Origin: Mycolicibacterium rutilum
Lineage (GTDB): Bacteria; Actinomycetota; Actinomycetes; Mycobacteriales; Mycobacteriaceae
Assembly (NCBI RefSeq): GCF_900108565.1
Contig: NZ_LT629971.1
Coordinates: 992,001-1,056,000, forward strand
Length of the DNA: 64,000 nucleotides
Direction of reading: 5' to 3'
Shown here: positions 48,581 to 57,193 of the stretch, piece after piece
How positions within the stretch are numbered: the first letter of the stretch is position 1
Layout: each line of letters opens with the position of its first letter
Position numbers and translations under genes: made by a program
The notes under the pieces: generated by a model
Told to the model about the DNA's origin: nothing
Seen by the model: the letters and a program-made list of their open reading frames with translations, nothing else
Databases searched by the model: none

Positions 48581-51379
48581 TCAACTGGCCCAGGAGACGG
48601 TGCGCAGCTGTCTGCGCGAGGTGATCCCGAGTTTGACGAACACCTTGCGCAGGTGCCACTCGACGGTGTGGGTGCTGATGAACAGCTGGGCGCCGATCTC
48701 CTGATTCGTCAAGCCGTCCGCGGCCAGCCGGGCGATCTGCGCCTCCTGCGCGGTCAGGTCACTGTTGGTGCCGGCCTGCTGCTTGCGCACCTTCTCGCCG
48801 GTGGCGACCAGTTCGCGCCGTGCGCGTTCGGCGAACGCCTGCGCCCCGATCCGGGTGAACATCTCGTTGGCTTCGGTGAGCTGGCTGCGCGCGTCGGTGC
48901 GCCGGTTGACCCGCCGCAGCCATTCGCCGTACAGCAGCCGCGTCCGCGCCAGATGCACGACGATGCGGGTGCGGCCGAGCCGCTCGATCGCCTCGGTGAA
49001 CAGCGCCTCGGCCGCGTCGTCGTCGGCCATCATCGCGCGCGCGTTGGCCAATGCGCCCAGCCCCCAATCGGTTCCGCTGGCCCCGGCGCGTTCGGCGAGC
49101 ATGTCGAGGGCGTGCGCGGCCGTCTCGCCGTCGCCCGTGCGCGTGGCGGCCTCGACGAGTTCGAATGCGCACCAGCCGTAGATTCCGAAGTCCTCGTACT
49201 CGCATGCGGTGCTGGCGGCGGTGAACGCCTCCTGGTAGCGCCCGAGCCCGTTGTAGAGGATGGCGGCGGCGTAACCGGTCAGCCCCAGCAGCCGCCCCTC
49301 CCCTCTGGCGACACCGTCGGCCGCCGCCCCGTCGAGCAGGCGGCCGGCTTCGGCCGCGTCACCCCGCCACGCGGCCAGCAGTAGCGCGTGGTACCGCACC
49401 GGCGACAGGTGTCCGGTGGCGGCCGTGATCGAATCGGCCTCCTCGAGAAGCTGTGCAGCACTGGCGAACTCACCGGAAACCAGATGCACACCCGCCCGGT
49501 AGACGAGCGCGCGGGGCAGGCCGGCCAGGGCGCCGGCGGCGCGGGCGTGGCGCACCGCGGCGCTCGACAGCTTGAAAAGGCTCACCTCGTCCCACAGTTC
49601 GTGGGCGCACGTCTCCTGCATGATCGGGAATCCGGGCACCTTGAGCCAGCGCCCGACCGCACTCTCGTCGGTCTCGGCCTGATCGCACATCGCCTGCAGC
49701 GCGGTCCGCATGCCGGCGGCGCCCTCGTGCACCCCGCCCGCGATGCGTTCGGCGATGCCCCGCAGCAGGTAGTCGACGGGGCGGGGCAGTTCGGTCACGT
49801 CGCGCAGCGCGGCGCGCGCGGCGTCGGCGGCCAGGGTGAGCGCATCGGGTTCGGCGAGCCGCCCGGCGTACATCAGCGCGGCGATGGCCTCGAGAAAGCT
49901 CTCTCGCGACGAGTAGTCGTCGACCCCGTCGAGTTGGCGCGCCGCATCGAGCAACGGCGTTGCGGTGTCGGCCAGTTGCGGGGCGCCCGGTTCCCCGGCG
50001 CGGCTGCGCACGAAGCTCATCTGGGCGCGCAGCCGGGTGATCACGGCCCGCTGGAAGTCCGACGGTCGGCCGAGTTCGGCGACGGCCAGCAGCTCGTGTG
50101 CGGCGTCGGAAGCGGCGACGTCGCGTTTGGCCTGCGCGGCGGCCAGCGCCCGGGACACCCGCCGCGCCGGGTCGGCCGTCAGCGCCGTCGCGCGCTCCAG
50201 AAACGTTGCGGCCGCCGCGATCCCGCCGCGTGTCTGGGCGCGCGCGGCCGAGCGCTCGAGTTCGTCGGCGACCGAATCGTCGGGACCGACCGCGGCGTTG
50301 GCGGCGTGCCAGGCCCGCCGGTCGGGATCGGCCTGCGGGTCGGTGGCGTCGGCCAGCGCCCGGTGCGCCGCCCGGCGGTCGCCGAGTTCGGCGGCGCGGT
50401 ACGCCGCCGACCGGATCAGCGGGTGGTGGAAGCGCATCCGGGGGCCGAACTCGATGAGCCCGTCGTCCTCTGCGGGCGTGAGCTCGTCGACGGGCACACC
50501 CAGATGTGCTGCGGCGCGCATGAACAACGCGGCGTCGCCGATCGGTTCGGCGGCGGCCAGGAGCAGCAGCTGCCGGGTGGGCGCGGGCAGGGCCTGGATG
50601 CGGCGGACGAAGCCGTGCTCGACGGCGGCCGACGACGACCGCTTCCCGGAGATCCAGAACCCGCCGGCGAGTTCGGTGGCCGACACGCTGCGCGGCACCT
50701 CGAGGATCGCCAGCGGGATGCCGCGGGTCTCGGCGACGATCCGGTCGCGGACCCGGGGGTCGATGGCGCCGACCATGACCGAATCCAGCAACTCGCGGGC
50801 GTCGGTGTCCGACAGGCCCTCGACCGCCAGCTCGGGCAGACCCGCGAGTACCTCGGGATGCTCGCGGACCGCGAACACCAGCGCGACGGGTTCGGCCAGC
50901 AGCCGGCGCGCGATGAACCCGAGCGTCTGCTGGGTGACCTGATCGAGCCACTGTGCGTCGTCGACGATGCACAGCAGCGGCTGCTCGTCGGCCGCGGCGG
51001 CCAGCAGGCTCAGCCCGGCCAGGCCGACCAGGAACCGGTCTGGGGTGTCCCCGATGCCGCGGCCGAAGGCGACGTTGAGCGCTTCCCGCTGGGGCTCGGG
51101 AAGTTCCTCGAGGTGGTTCATCAGCGGCGCGCACAGCTGCTGCAGCCCGGCGAAGGCGAGTTCCATGTCGGACTCCACCCCCGACACGGCCACCACTCGG
51201 AAGCCGGTGGCCTGCGCGTGCACCTCGTCGAGCAGCGCGGTCTTGCCGACCCCGGCCTCGCCACGCAGCACCAGCACCCGGCTGCCGTCACCGGAACGGA
51301 CGTCGGCGATCAGGCTGTGCAGGACCTGGCATTCGGGGGCTCGGCCCCGAAGGCGTTGTTCTGCACCCTGGCCTGACAT
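48581..51379 (-). CDS. Large ATP-binding LuxR-family regulator (LAL)
   Basis: A 932-residue protein. The Walker A motif is LRGEAGVGKTALLDEVH (about 39-55), Walker B PLLCIVDDAQWLDQVTQQT (about 135). A long helical TPR-like region fills the middle. The C-terminal LuxR HTH is LTAQEAQIARLAADGLTNQE with IGAQLFISTHTVEWHLRKV. LAL regulators bind a ligand through the TPR region and activate transcription in an ATP-dependent way. Candidate targets are the flanking oxidoreductase genes. The start is ATG 51379; GTG 51388 is possible. Confidence 0.9.
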   Translation of the reverse strand: MSGQGAEQRLRGRAPECQVLHSLIADVRSGDGSRVLVLRGEAGVGKTALLDEVHAQATGFRVVAVSGVESDMELAFAGLQQLCAPLMNHLEELPEPQREALNVAFGRGIGDTPDRFLVGLAGLSLLAAAADEQPLLCIVDDAQWLDQVTQQTLGFIARRLLAEPVALVFAVREHPEVLAGLPELAVEGLSDTDARELLDSVMVGAIDPRVRDRIVAETRGIPLAILEVPRSVSATELAGGFWISGKRSSSAAVEHGFVRRIQALPAPTRQLLLLAAAEPIGDAALFMRAAAHLGVPVDELTPAEDDGLIEFGPRMRFHHPLIRSAAYRAAELGDRRAAHRALADATDPQADPDRRAWHAANAAVGPDDSVADELERSAARAQTRGGIAAAATFLERATALTADPARRVSRALAAAQAKRDVAASDAAHELLAVAELGRPSDFQRAVITRLRAQMSFVRSRAGEPGAPQLADTATPLLDAARQLDGVDDYSSRESFLEAIAALMYAGRLAEPDALTLAADAARAALRDVTELPRPVDYLLRGIAERIAGGVHEGAAGMRTALQAMCDQAETDESAVGRWLKVPGFPIMQETCAHELWDEVSLFKLSSAAVRHARAAGALAGLPRALVYRAGVHLVSGEFASAAQLLEEADSITAATGHLSPVRYHALLLAAWRGDAAEAGRLLDGAAADGVARGEGRLLGLTGYAAAILYNGLGRYQEAFTAASTACEYEDFGIYGWCAFELVEAATRTGDGETAAHALDMLAERAGASGTDWGLGALANARAMMADDDAAEALFTEAIERLGRTRIVVHLARTRLLYGEWLRRVNRRTDARSQLTEANEMFTRIGAQAFAERARRELVATGEKVRKQQAGTNSDLTAQEAQIARLAADGLTNQEIGAQLFISTHTVEWHLRKVFVKLGITSRRQLRTVSWAS

Positions 51380-51483
51380 ACCCACCACCGCGTGTTCGCA
51401 TTGAACCCCGCGTGCTCCGGAGCCGATCTTGACTGTAGCGACCGCCGCGGCGGTGGGTCTACGCCGTTATGGGGTGTGGCCCG

Positions 51484-52239
51484 TCACGCCTTGGCGGCGC
51501 TCTCCAGGATCCAGTCCTCGAACCGCGTGTCGAACAATGTGGCGCCCTCGCCGGGCACCAAGGTGCGCTCGTCGAGGTCGATGCCCCAGTACTGGGCGCT
51601 CGGATCCGACACCACGGTGCGCTCGTCGCCGCGCGCGGCCAGAGCGGTGCGGATCATGTCGGGCAGCAGTACCGCGGTCAACCCGCCGATCTCGGTGATC
51701 CCGTTCACCGGCGGGTTGACCGCGGCGATCGCCAGCCCCTCGGCGACGTCGGCCGCGGCCATGGGCTGGAAGTACGCCGGTGGCATCCGCACGGTGTCGC
51801 CGTCGGTGGCCGAGTCGGCGAGCGTCTTGAGGAACTCGAAGAACTGCGTCGCATGCACGATCGTGTACGGGACCGGACCCTGGCCGATGAGCTGTTCCTG
51901 GGCCAGCTTGGCCTGGAAGTAACCGCTCTGCGGCGCCAGTTGCGCGGTGCCGACGACCGACAGCGCGACGTGGTGGCCGACCCCGGCGGCCTGCTCGGCG
52001 GCCAGCAGATTCGTTGTGGCCGTTCGGAAGAACTCCTTGGCCGAGTCGTCGAGGTTCGGCGAGTTCGACACGTCCACCACGACGTCGGCGCCGGCGAGCA
52101 CCTCGGACAGGCCCTCGCCGGTGATCGTGTCGACCCCGGTCGACGGTGCCGCGGCGATCGCGTCGTGGCCGCGTTCGCTCAGTTTGTGGACGAGCTTCGA
52201 ACCGATCAGGCCGGTCCCGCCGATGACGACGATCTTCAT
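51484..52239 (-). CDS. NAD(P)-binding atypical SDR (paralogue of 45118-45879)
   Basis: A 251-residue protein. The Rossmann start KIVVIGGTGLIGSKLVHKL and DVVVDVSNSPNLDDSAKEFF, then HHVALSVVGTAQLAPQSGYFQAKLAQE, match the protein of the ECF operon throughout. ATSFFEF-like middle and the C-terminal DTRFEDWIL also correspond. It is a single gene between the LAL regulator and the SPL-like gene. The 14-bp motif found upstream of its paralogue is not present upstream of this copy. Confidence 0.85.
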   Translation of the reverse strand: MKIVVIGGTGLIGSKLVHKLSERGHDAIAAAPSTGVDTITGEGLSEVLAGADVVVDVSNSPNLDDSAKEFFRTATTNLLAAEQAAGVGHHVALSVVGTAQLAPQSGYFQAKLAQEQLIGQGPVPYTIVHATQFFEFLKTLADSATDGDTVRMPPAYFQPMAAADVAEGLAIAAVNPPVNGITEIGGLTAVLLPDMIRTALAARGDERTVVSDPSAQYWGIDLDERTLVPGEGATLFDTRFEDWILESAAKA

Positions 52240-52325
52240 GATGAGCCTTCCGTGTGGTGTGACAGCTTTCTGCCCGCCAGAACGGATGGCGTCACCCGGA
52301 CTCATCCCGGCTCTGCGCCGACGCG

Positions 52326-53429
52326 CTAGAACGCGTAACGGACCCGGCAGGTCGGCAGCTTGGCGGCGATGAGGTCGGTGAGCTCGCCGACCCAGCGGCC
52401 CTTCCACGGGCTCTTGTAACGCACGTTCCACTGCCCGCTCTGGCTGCGCTTGAGTTGCTGCAGGTCCGGGCGCCACAGCAGCTCCTCGCCTTTGGGGTGC
52501 CAGCCGAGGTTGACGTCGTGCAGCCCCTCGTTGTGGGTCAGGAAAATGATCTCGGCGGCCAGCTGTGCTTTGGTGCGCTCGTTGGTGCCGTCGGCGATCT
52601 GCTCGAGCAGTTCGGCCCAGTCGGCCAGCCAGTTCTCGTGCACGACGACGGGGCTGAAGTTCAGGTGCACCTCGTAACCCGCCTCGACGAAATCGTCGAT
52701 GGCGGCGATCCGCTCGGCGATCTTCGAGGTGCGGACGTCGACGACCCGCGATGTCTGCGCGGGCATCAGGCTGAACCGCACCCGGGTACCGGCGCGGGGG
52801 TCGTAGTCGAGCAGCCGGCGGTTGACCAGTTTGGTCGCAAAGCTGGCCTTGGCGTTGGGCAGGCGGGCGAACAGCTCGACGAGGTCGCGCACGTTGTCGG
52901 AGACCATCGCATCGACCGAACAGTCGCTGTTCTCGCCGATGTCGTACACCCAGTCGACGGGGTCGCACTGGTTCGGCTCGGGTTTGACGCCTTGGCGCGC
53001 CGCGTGCCGCTCCAGGTAGCCGGTGATCTTCTCGATGTTGGTGAACACCGTGATCGGGTTGGCGTAGCCCTTGCGTCGCGGGACGTAACAGTACGAGCAG
53101 GCCATCGCGCACCCGTTGGCCGTCGACGGCGCGATCCAGTCGCTGGAGCGCTCGTTGCGCCGCGCGGACAGGCTCTTCTTCTCGCCGAGCACCAGCACCT
53201 CGCGCTTGTTGCGCACCCAGTCCTCGACGTTGCCTTCGTTGCCGTACAGCCCCGGGATGGCTTGATGGGACAGCACCTCGATGCGCTCGGCGGACGGGAA
53301 CCGCTCGAACACCTGCTGCGCCCGCGGGAACCGGTCGATGTCGCGTTCGTGGTAGATCCGTTTGACGTCGAGCAGCCGGTCGGCGAGTTCGGCGGGCACC
53401 CGGCGGGCGTCCTCAGCCATCGTGGTCAT
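52326..53429 (-). CDS. Spore photoproduct lyase-like radical SAM protein
   Basis: A 367-residue protein. The radical-SAM cluster motif CxxxCxxC is CAMACSYC (Cys107, 111, 114), in STANGCAMACSYCYVPRRKG. The remainder follows the SPL pattern (FATKLVNRRLLDYDPRAGTRVRFSLMPA, then EAGYEVHLNFSPVVVHENW). Spore photoproduct lyase repairs thymine dimers in endospore DNA; mycobacteria do not form endospores, so the substrate here is unknown. It lies 6 bp downstream of the broken flavin monooxygenase gene. Confidence 0.82.
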   Translation of the reverse strand: MTTMAEDARRVPAELADRLLDVKRIYHERDIDRFPRAQQVFERFPSAERIEVLSHQAIPGLYGNEGNVEDWVRNKREVLVLGEKKSLSARRNERSSDWIAPSTANGCAMACSYCYVPRRKGYANPITVFTNIEKITGYLERHAARQGVKPEPNQCDPVDWVYDIGENSDCSVDAMVSDNVRDLVELFARLPNAKASFATKLVNRRLLDYDPRAGTRVRFSLMPAQTSRVVDVRTSKIAERIAAIDDFVEAGYEVHLNFSPVVVHENWLADWAELLEQIADGTNERTKAQLAAEIIFLTHNEGLHDVNLGWHPKGEELLWRPDLQQLKRSQSGQWNVRYKSPWKGRWVGELTDLIAAKLPTCRVRYAF

Positions 53430-53435
53430 ACCTGC

Positions 53436-54610
53436 TCAACGTTCGACGGTTCCTGATCTTGATCCTGTTGGCGGGCAATGAGATTCGTCACACGTCAGGA
53501 AGCGCGCGATCGCTGCGGCCATCGGCGCGGCCTGCAACCGAAACGCTTGCAACGGCCCGATCAGCGGCTCCTCGTAGCCGGCGAACCACAGGCCGGGCGC
53601 CGCGCCGGACGGCCCGTTGATCCGCGGCCGACCGTCGTCGAGGACCCGAGGTGGCCCACCAGCGGTTCGAGGCCACGCCGGTAGCCCGTCGCCGCGATCA
53701 CCACATCGGGGGTCAGCACGGTGCCGTCGGCCAGCGTCACCCGGTCCCCCTCGAAGGACGCGACCGGCGCCACGATCTCGATGGCACCGGCCTTCACACG
53801 CGGCACCAACTGGTCGCCCAGTGTGGGGATCTGCTCGTCGGACAGCAGGGCCGTGTAGATCCCGCTCCGTGGTGCGGGCAGGCCGAGCCGGGTCAGGTTC
53901 CCGAACCACACACGCTGGAACGCCGCCGCCGCGTGGTCGAGCACCGGCACCGGCAGGCGGTCGAAGGCCGCGCCGAACGCGTCGATCGGGACCCCCGCGG
54001 CGGCCCGGGGCACCAGGTGCGGCGGGGTCCGCACCGCCATCCGGACCGGGCCCGCCGCGGTGTCGCTGAGCTGCACCGCGATGTCGGTCGCCGAGTTGCC
54101 CGCGCCGACGACCAGCACGTCGCGGCCGGCGAACGGTGCCGGGTTGCGGTAGTCCTGCGAGTGCAGCACGGTGCCGGTGAACGCGTCGCGTCCGGGCCAG
54201 GCGGGCAGGGTCGGGGTGTGATAGTTGCCGGTGGCGACGACGACGGCGTGCGCGGAGAGCGCTGCGGCGCCGGTGTCCACCAACCACCCGTCATCACCGC
54301 GGTACAGCCGAGAGACGTTGGCGCCGAATCGGATCCGCAACCGTTGCCGTCGCGCGTAGTCGTCGAAGTAGGCCACCATGTCGTCGCGTCCTGGCCAGCG
54401 GCCGTACCGCAGCGGGATGCGCTGGCCGGGCAGATGCGACCACAGCCCGCAGGTGTTGAGCCGGAATCCGTCATAGCGGTTGCGCCACGACGACGCCGGC
54501 GCATCGGCCCGGTCGAGCACCAACGCATCGATGCCCCGCTGGTGCCGCAGCTGCCGGGCGATCGCCAGCCCGCACGGCCCGGCGCCGATGATGACGACGC
54601 GCTCGGTCAT
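53436..54610 (-). pseudogene. Flavin-containing monooxygenase-like gene with a 3'-terminal frameshift
   Basis: From ATG 54610 the chain carries the FAD motif VVIIGAGPCGLAIARQL, the FMO-like SSWRNRYDGFRLNT, and the NADPH motif VLVVGAGNSATDIAVQL, and runs to LEPLVGHLG. There it shifts frame at a CCC/GGG run (53645-53647). The correct continuation (VLDDGRPRINGPSGAAP, then GLWFAGYEEPLIGPLQAFRL) is in another frame, ending at 53436. One extra G would restore a protein of about 391 residues. Without it, the C-terminal FAD-closing segment is lost. Either mutation or a sequencing error. Confidence 0.72.
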
Positions 54611-55681
54611 CTAGGGCAGGTGCCTGGTCGTCAGCAGCCCCTTGGTGAGGTCGCGCTGGAGCTGTTCGAGCAGCGAACGCCTGCGCAGCGGCGGGCTCTC
54701 GGTGTGCGCCTGCTCGGCGACCCCGGCGATGACGTCGCGCAGCGCGTCGACCGACGACCACCGCGGCCGCCAGTCCAGTTCCGCGGCGGCCCGTCCGCAG
54801 TCCAAAAGCGGCACGCTGAACGCCATGTCGAGCCAACCCCGGTCGATGGGCTGCAGCCGGGCCCGCCAGCTCAGGTCGACCAGCGGGCCGAGCACACCCG
54901 AGGGCAGGTGAACGGCCTTGGCGCCCAGCACGTCGGCGACGTCGTCGCGGCCCAGGGGCGGCTCACCGGCGAGGTTGAACGGGCCCTGCGCGCGTCGCTC
55001 GACCACCCTGACCATGGCGTCGGCCACATCGGAGGCGTGGATCAGCGGGATGCACAGCTGCCGGTCCAGCGGCAGCACCGGCAGCAGCGGCACCACGAGC
55101 ATCGGGACGTATCCGGGCAACGCGTAGCGCATCAGCCCGCTGGCCGCGGCGCGCTGGACGATGAAGCCGGGCCGCATCCGCGCGATCGTCACCCCGTCGG
55201 ACCCGTGCCGCTGCTCGTACTCGTCGAGCAGTTCCTCGGCGGCCGACTTGTCGCGGCTGTACGGCGAGGTGCGCACCCCGGTGGTGGGCCACGACTCGTC
55301 GACCCGCTCCCCGTACCGGCCGGGAGCATACGTGCCCACCGAGGACATGTGCACGAGGTGCCCGACACTGGCGGCGTGCGCGGCGGTCAGTACCGCCGAG
55401 GTGCCGCCCACGCCGACGCGGGTCAGGTACTCGGTGTTGCGGGTCGGCTGGAACCCCCAGGCGAGGTGGATGACGGCATCGGCACCGTCGAACACCTGGC
55501 GCAGCGCCGCACCGGCGTTCGGTGCGGCCAAATCCTGTTCGTGCCAGCGCACCCGGGCGTACACCCCGACCGGGTCGGGCGGTCGGCGCACGACGCCGAC
55601 GAGCTCGTGCCCGGATTCCGACAACCGGCCCAATAGGGCGGTGCCGACGTTGCCGGACGCGCCGGTGATCACGATGCGCAT
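54611..55681 (-). CDS. Extended SDR / NAD-dependent epimerase-like protein
   Basis: A 356-residue protein. The Rossmann motif RIVITGASGNVGTALLGRL, HLAWGFQPTRN, HMSSVGTY with the catalytic Tyr-Lys in SPYSRDKSAAEE, and MRPGFIVQ identify an extended SDR of the epimerase/dehydratase class. The C-terminal 60 residues form a helical tail (RRRSLLEQLQRDLTKGLLT). The stop codon abuts the start codon of the monooxygenase gene, so the two are coupled. Confidence 0.85.
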   Translation of the reverse strand: MRIVITGASGNVGTALLGRLSESGHELVGVVRRPPDPVGVYARVRWHEQDLAAPNAGAALRQVFDGADAVIHLAWGFQPTRNTEYLTRVGVGGTSAVLTAAHAASVGHLVHMSSVGTYAPGRYGERVDESWPTTGVRTSPYSRDKSAAEELLDEYEQRHGSDGVTIARMRPGFIVQRAAASGLMRYALPGYVPMLVVPLLPVLPLDRQLCIPLIHASDVADAMVRVVERRAQGPFNLAGEPPLGRDDVADVLGAKAVHLPSGVLGPLVDLSWRARLQPIDRGWLDMAFSVPLLDCGRAAAELDWRPRWSSVDALRDVIAGVAEQAHTESPPLRRRSLLEQLQRDLTKGLLTTRHLP

Positions 55682-55858
55682 ACCTGAGGTTTCCCGCGCC
55701 GCACCGGGTTGACACGGGTTCGCGCCAGGAATCGCGGCCGCGGTCACCGCGTTGCACTACGCGACCATGACCAGTGCCGTGGCCGAGTTGCGGTCGTGGT
55801 TCGAGGCCGAACTGGCCGCGACGCTGCCGCACGCGCGCCTGCTGTACTGGACGTGACC

Positions 55859-56974
55859 TCAGACTGCGGCGGCCGTGTCGGCCTGCAGCTGCCGGTCGCG
55901 GACGCTCCCGAGGAACCGGCCCACCTCCACGGCCAGGCGCCGCGCGTGCGAGCTGTCCACCAGGTCGAAGGCGTGACCGGCACGCGGAATCTCGCTGTAC
56001 TGCACCGGGTTTCGGGATACCGCGGCGAGTGCGTCACCGAACGCGCGCGCTTCGCCGACCGGGATGATGGTGTCCTGCTCGCCGTGGATGAGGAAGAACG
56101 GCGGCGCGTCCTGATGGATCCGTGCCAGCGGTGACGCGGCCTCGAAGAGCTCCGGCCGACGGGACTGCCGATGGCCGACCACGACTCGCTCCAGGAAGCT
56201 CTGGAAGTTCCTGCGCGTCGGGGTCGAGCGGTCCTGCCAGTCGTAGCGGCCGTAGATACCGACCACCGCGTCGACCGAGGTGTCGGCGTCCTCGGTGAGC
56301 TCACCGCGGAACGCGGGGTCGCCGGGCGTCAGGCCGGCCAGCGCCGCGAGGTGCCCGCCCGCCGAGCAGCCCGCGACGGCGACGAAGTTGCGGTCCCCGC
56401 CGAACTTGTCGACGTTGGCGCGCGCCCACGCGATCGCCGCGTTGACGTCGGCGATGTGCCGGGGCCAGCGGTTCACCGGTGACACCCGGTAGTCCATCGT
56501 CAGGCACACCCAGCCCTGCTTGACCAGATGGTGCAGCAAGGTGTGGCCCTGCAACACGCGCGAGCCCTGCACCCACGCGCCGCCGGGCACGAACAGCAGC
56601 ACCGGCGCATCGGGCGGCAGGTCGGGCAGGCGCCACACGTCGAGCAGCTGCGCCGGGTGGTCGCCGTAGCGGACCGAACTGCGGTACAGGCAACGTTGAC
56701 GCTGCGCGCGGAAGCTCAGGTACGGCGGCACCCGGCGGCGGCCGGTGCTCTGCTCCCCGGTCACGACGACGGGCGCGGCAGCCACCTCCCGACCACCGAT
56801 GCGACGGGTGACCATCCCGCGCACCGCGGCGGGTGCGTAGTGGTGGCCGTACATCGCCATCGCGGTGAGACCGGCGAACGGTTCGAGGTGCCTGCCGACG
56901 ACCGGCAGCGACGAGTACACCCTCGTCGACGCCATCACCAGGTCGAACGGATGCAGGGAGCGCGGCAGGGACAT
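55859..56974 (-). CDS. Alpha/beta hydrolase (HSL/LipO-like esterase)
   Basis: A 371-residue protein. The oxyanion region is LLFVPGGAWVQGS (about 126-138), the nucleophile motif GCSAGG at 202-207 (Ser204), with the likely acid and base in IHGEQDTIIPVGE and PRAGHAFDLV. The N-terminal 60 residues are weakly hydrophobic. It resembles mycobacterial LipO-type esterases. It is 4 bp downstream of a zinc-ribbon micro-gene and transcribed with it from a consensus SigF-type promoter. The start is ATG 56974. Confidence 0.85.
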   Translation of the reverse strand: MSLPRSLHPFDLVMASTRVYSSLPVVGRHLEPFAGLTAMAMYGHHYAPAAVRGMVTRRIGGREVAAAPVVVTGEQSTGRRRVPPYLSFRAQRQRCLYRSSVRYGDHPAQLLDVWRLPDLPPDAPVLLFVPGGAWVQGSRVLQGHTLLHHLVKQGWVCLTMDYRVSPVNRWPRHIADVNAAIAWARANVDKFGGDRNFVAVAGCSAGGHLAALAGLTPGDPAFRGELTEDADTSVDAVVGIYGRYDWQDRSTPTRRNFQSFLERVVVGHRQSRRPELFEAASPLARIHQDAPPFFLIHGEQDTIIPVGEARAFGDALAAVSRNPVQYSEIPRAGHAFDLVDSSHARRLAVEVGRFLGSVRDRQLQADTAAAV

Positions 56975-56978
56975 GCCG

Positions 56979-57086
56979 TTACCCGGCCATCGCGATGTCG
57001 TGGCTGGCGTCGCCGACGCTGCATGACTGGCAGCTCGCCTCTTCCAAGCTGAAATGCCCGCACGAGGGGCAGATGAACTCGAGCAT
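56979..57086 (-). CDS. 35-residue zinc-ribbon micro-protein
   Basis: ATG 57086 with GAAAGG upstream opens a 35-residue frame: MLEFICPSCGHFSLEEASC then QSCSVGDASHDIAMAG. Two CxxC pairs (CPSC and CQSC) with 10 residues between form a rubredoxin-knuckle/zinc-ribbon unit. It is below the size usually annotated. The stop is 4 bp before the hydrolase start. A perfect SigF-type promoter lies 54 bp upstream. The function is unknown; it may bind zinc and act with the hydrolase (inference). Confidence 0.65.
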   Translation of the reverse strand: MLEFICPSCGHFSLEEASCQSCSVGDASHDIAMAG

Positions 57087-57139
57087 GCGTTACGCCTTTC
57101 GAGATGGTGTAGACGCCGACTGTCTGCAGCCCGCCTCAC

Positions 57140-57165
57140 ATACCCCGGCCTCTCCGGGACAAAAC
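57140..57165 (-). promoter_or_regulatory. Consensus SigF-type promoter
   Basis: On the minus strand GTTT (57165-57162), 16 bp, GGGTAT (57145-57140) matches the mycobacterial SigF consensus at every base. It drives the zinc-ribbon/hydrolase pair; the start point would be near 57133. Confidence 0.7.
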
Positions 57166-57180
57166 CCCTCGATCTCTCCG

Positions 57181-57186
57181 TACTGT
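57181..57186 (+). promoter_or_regulatory. Probable -10 element of leaderless aldo/keto reductase mRNA
   Basis: TACTGT ends 7 bp before the GTG at 57194, the spacing expected when transcription begins at the start codon. Confidence 0.35.
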
Positions 57187-57193
57187 GGGCCCG

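Noticed and set aside
55767..55856. A 29-residue plus-strand ORF (MTSAVAELRSWFEAELAATL...)
   Set aside because: No clear ribosome-binding site and no recognised family. It could be the remnant of a gene, but nothing else supports it.
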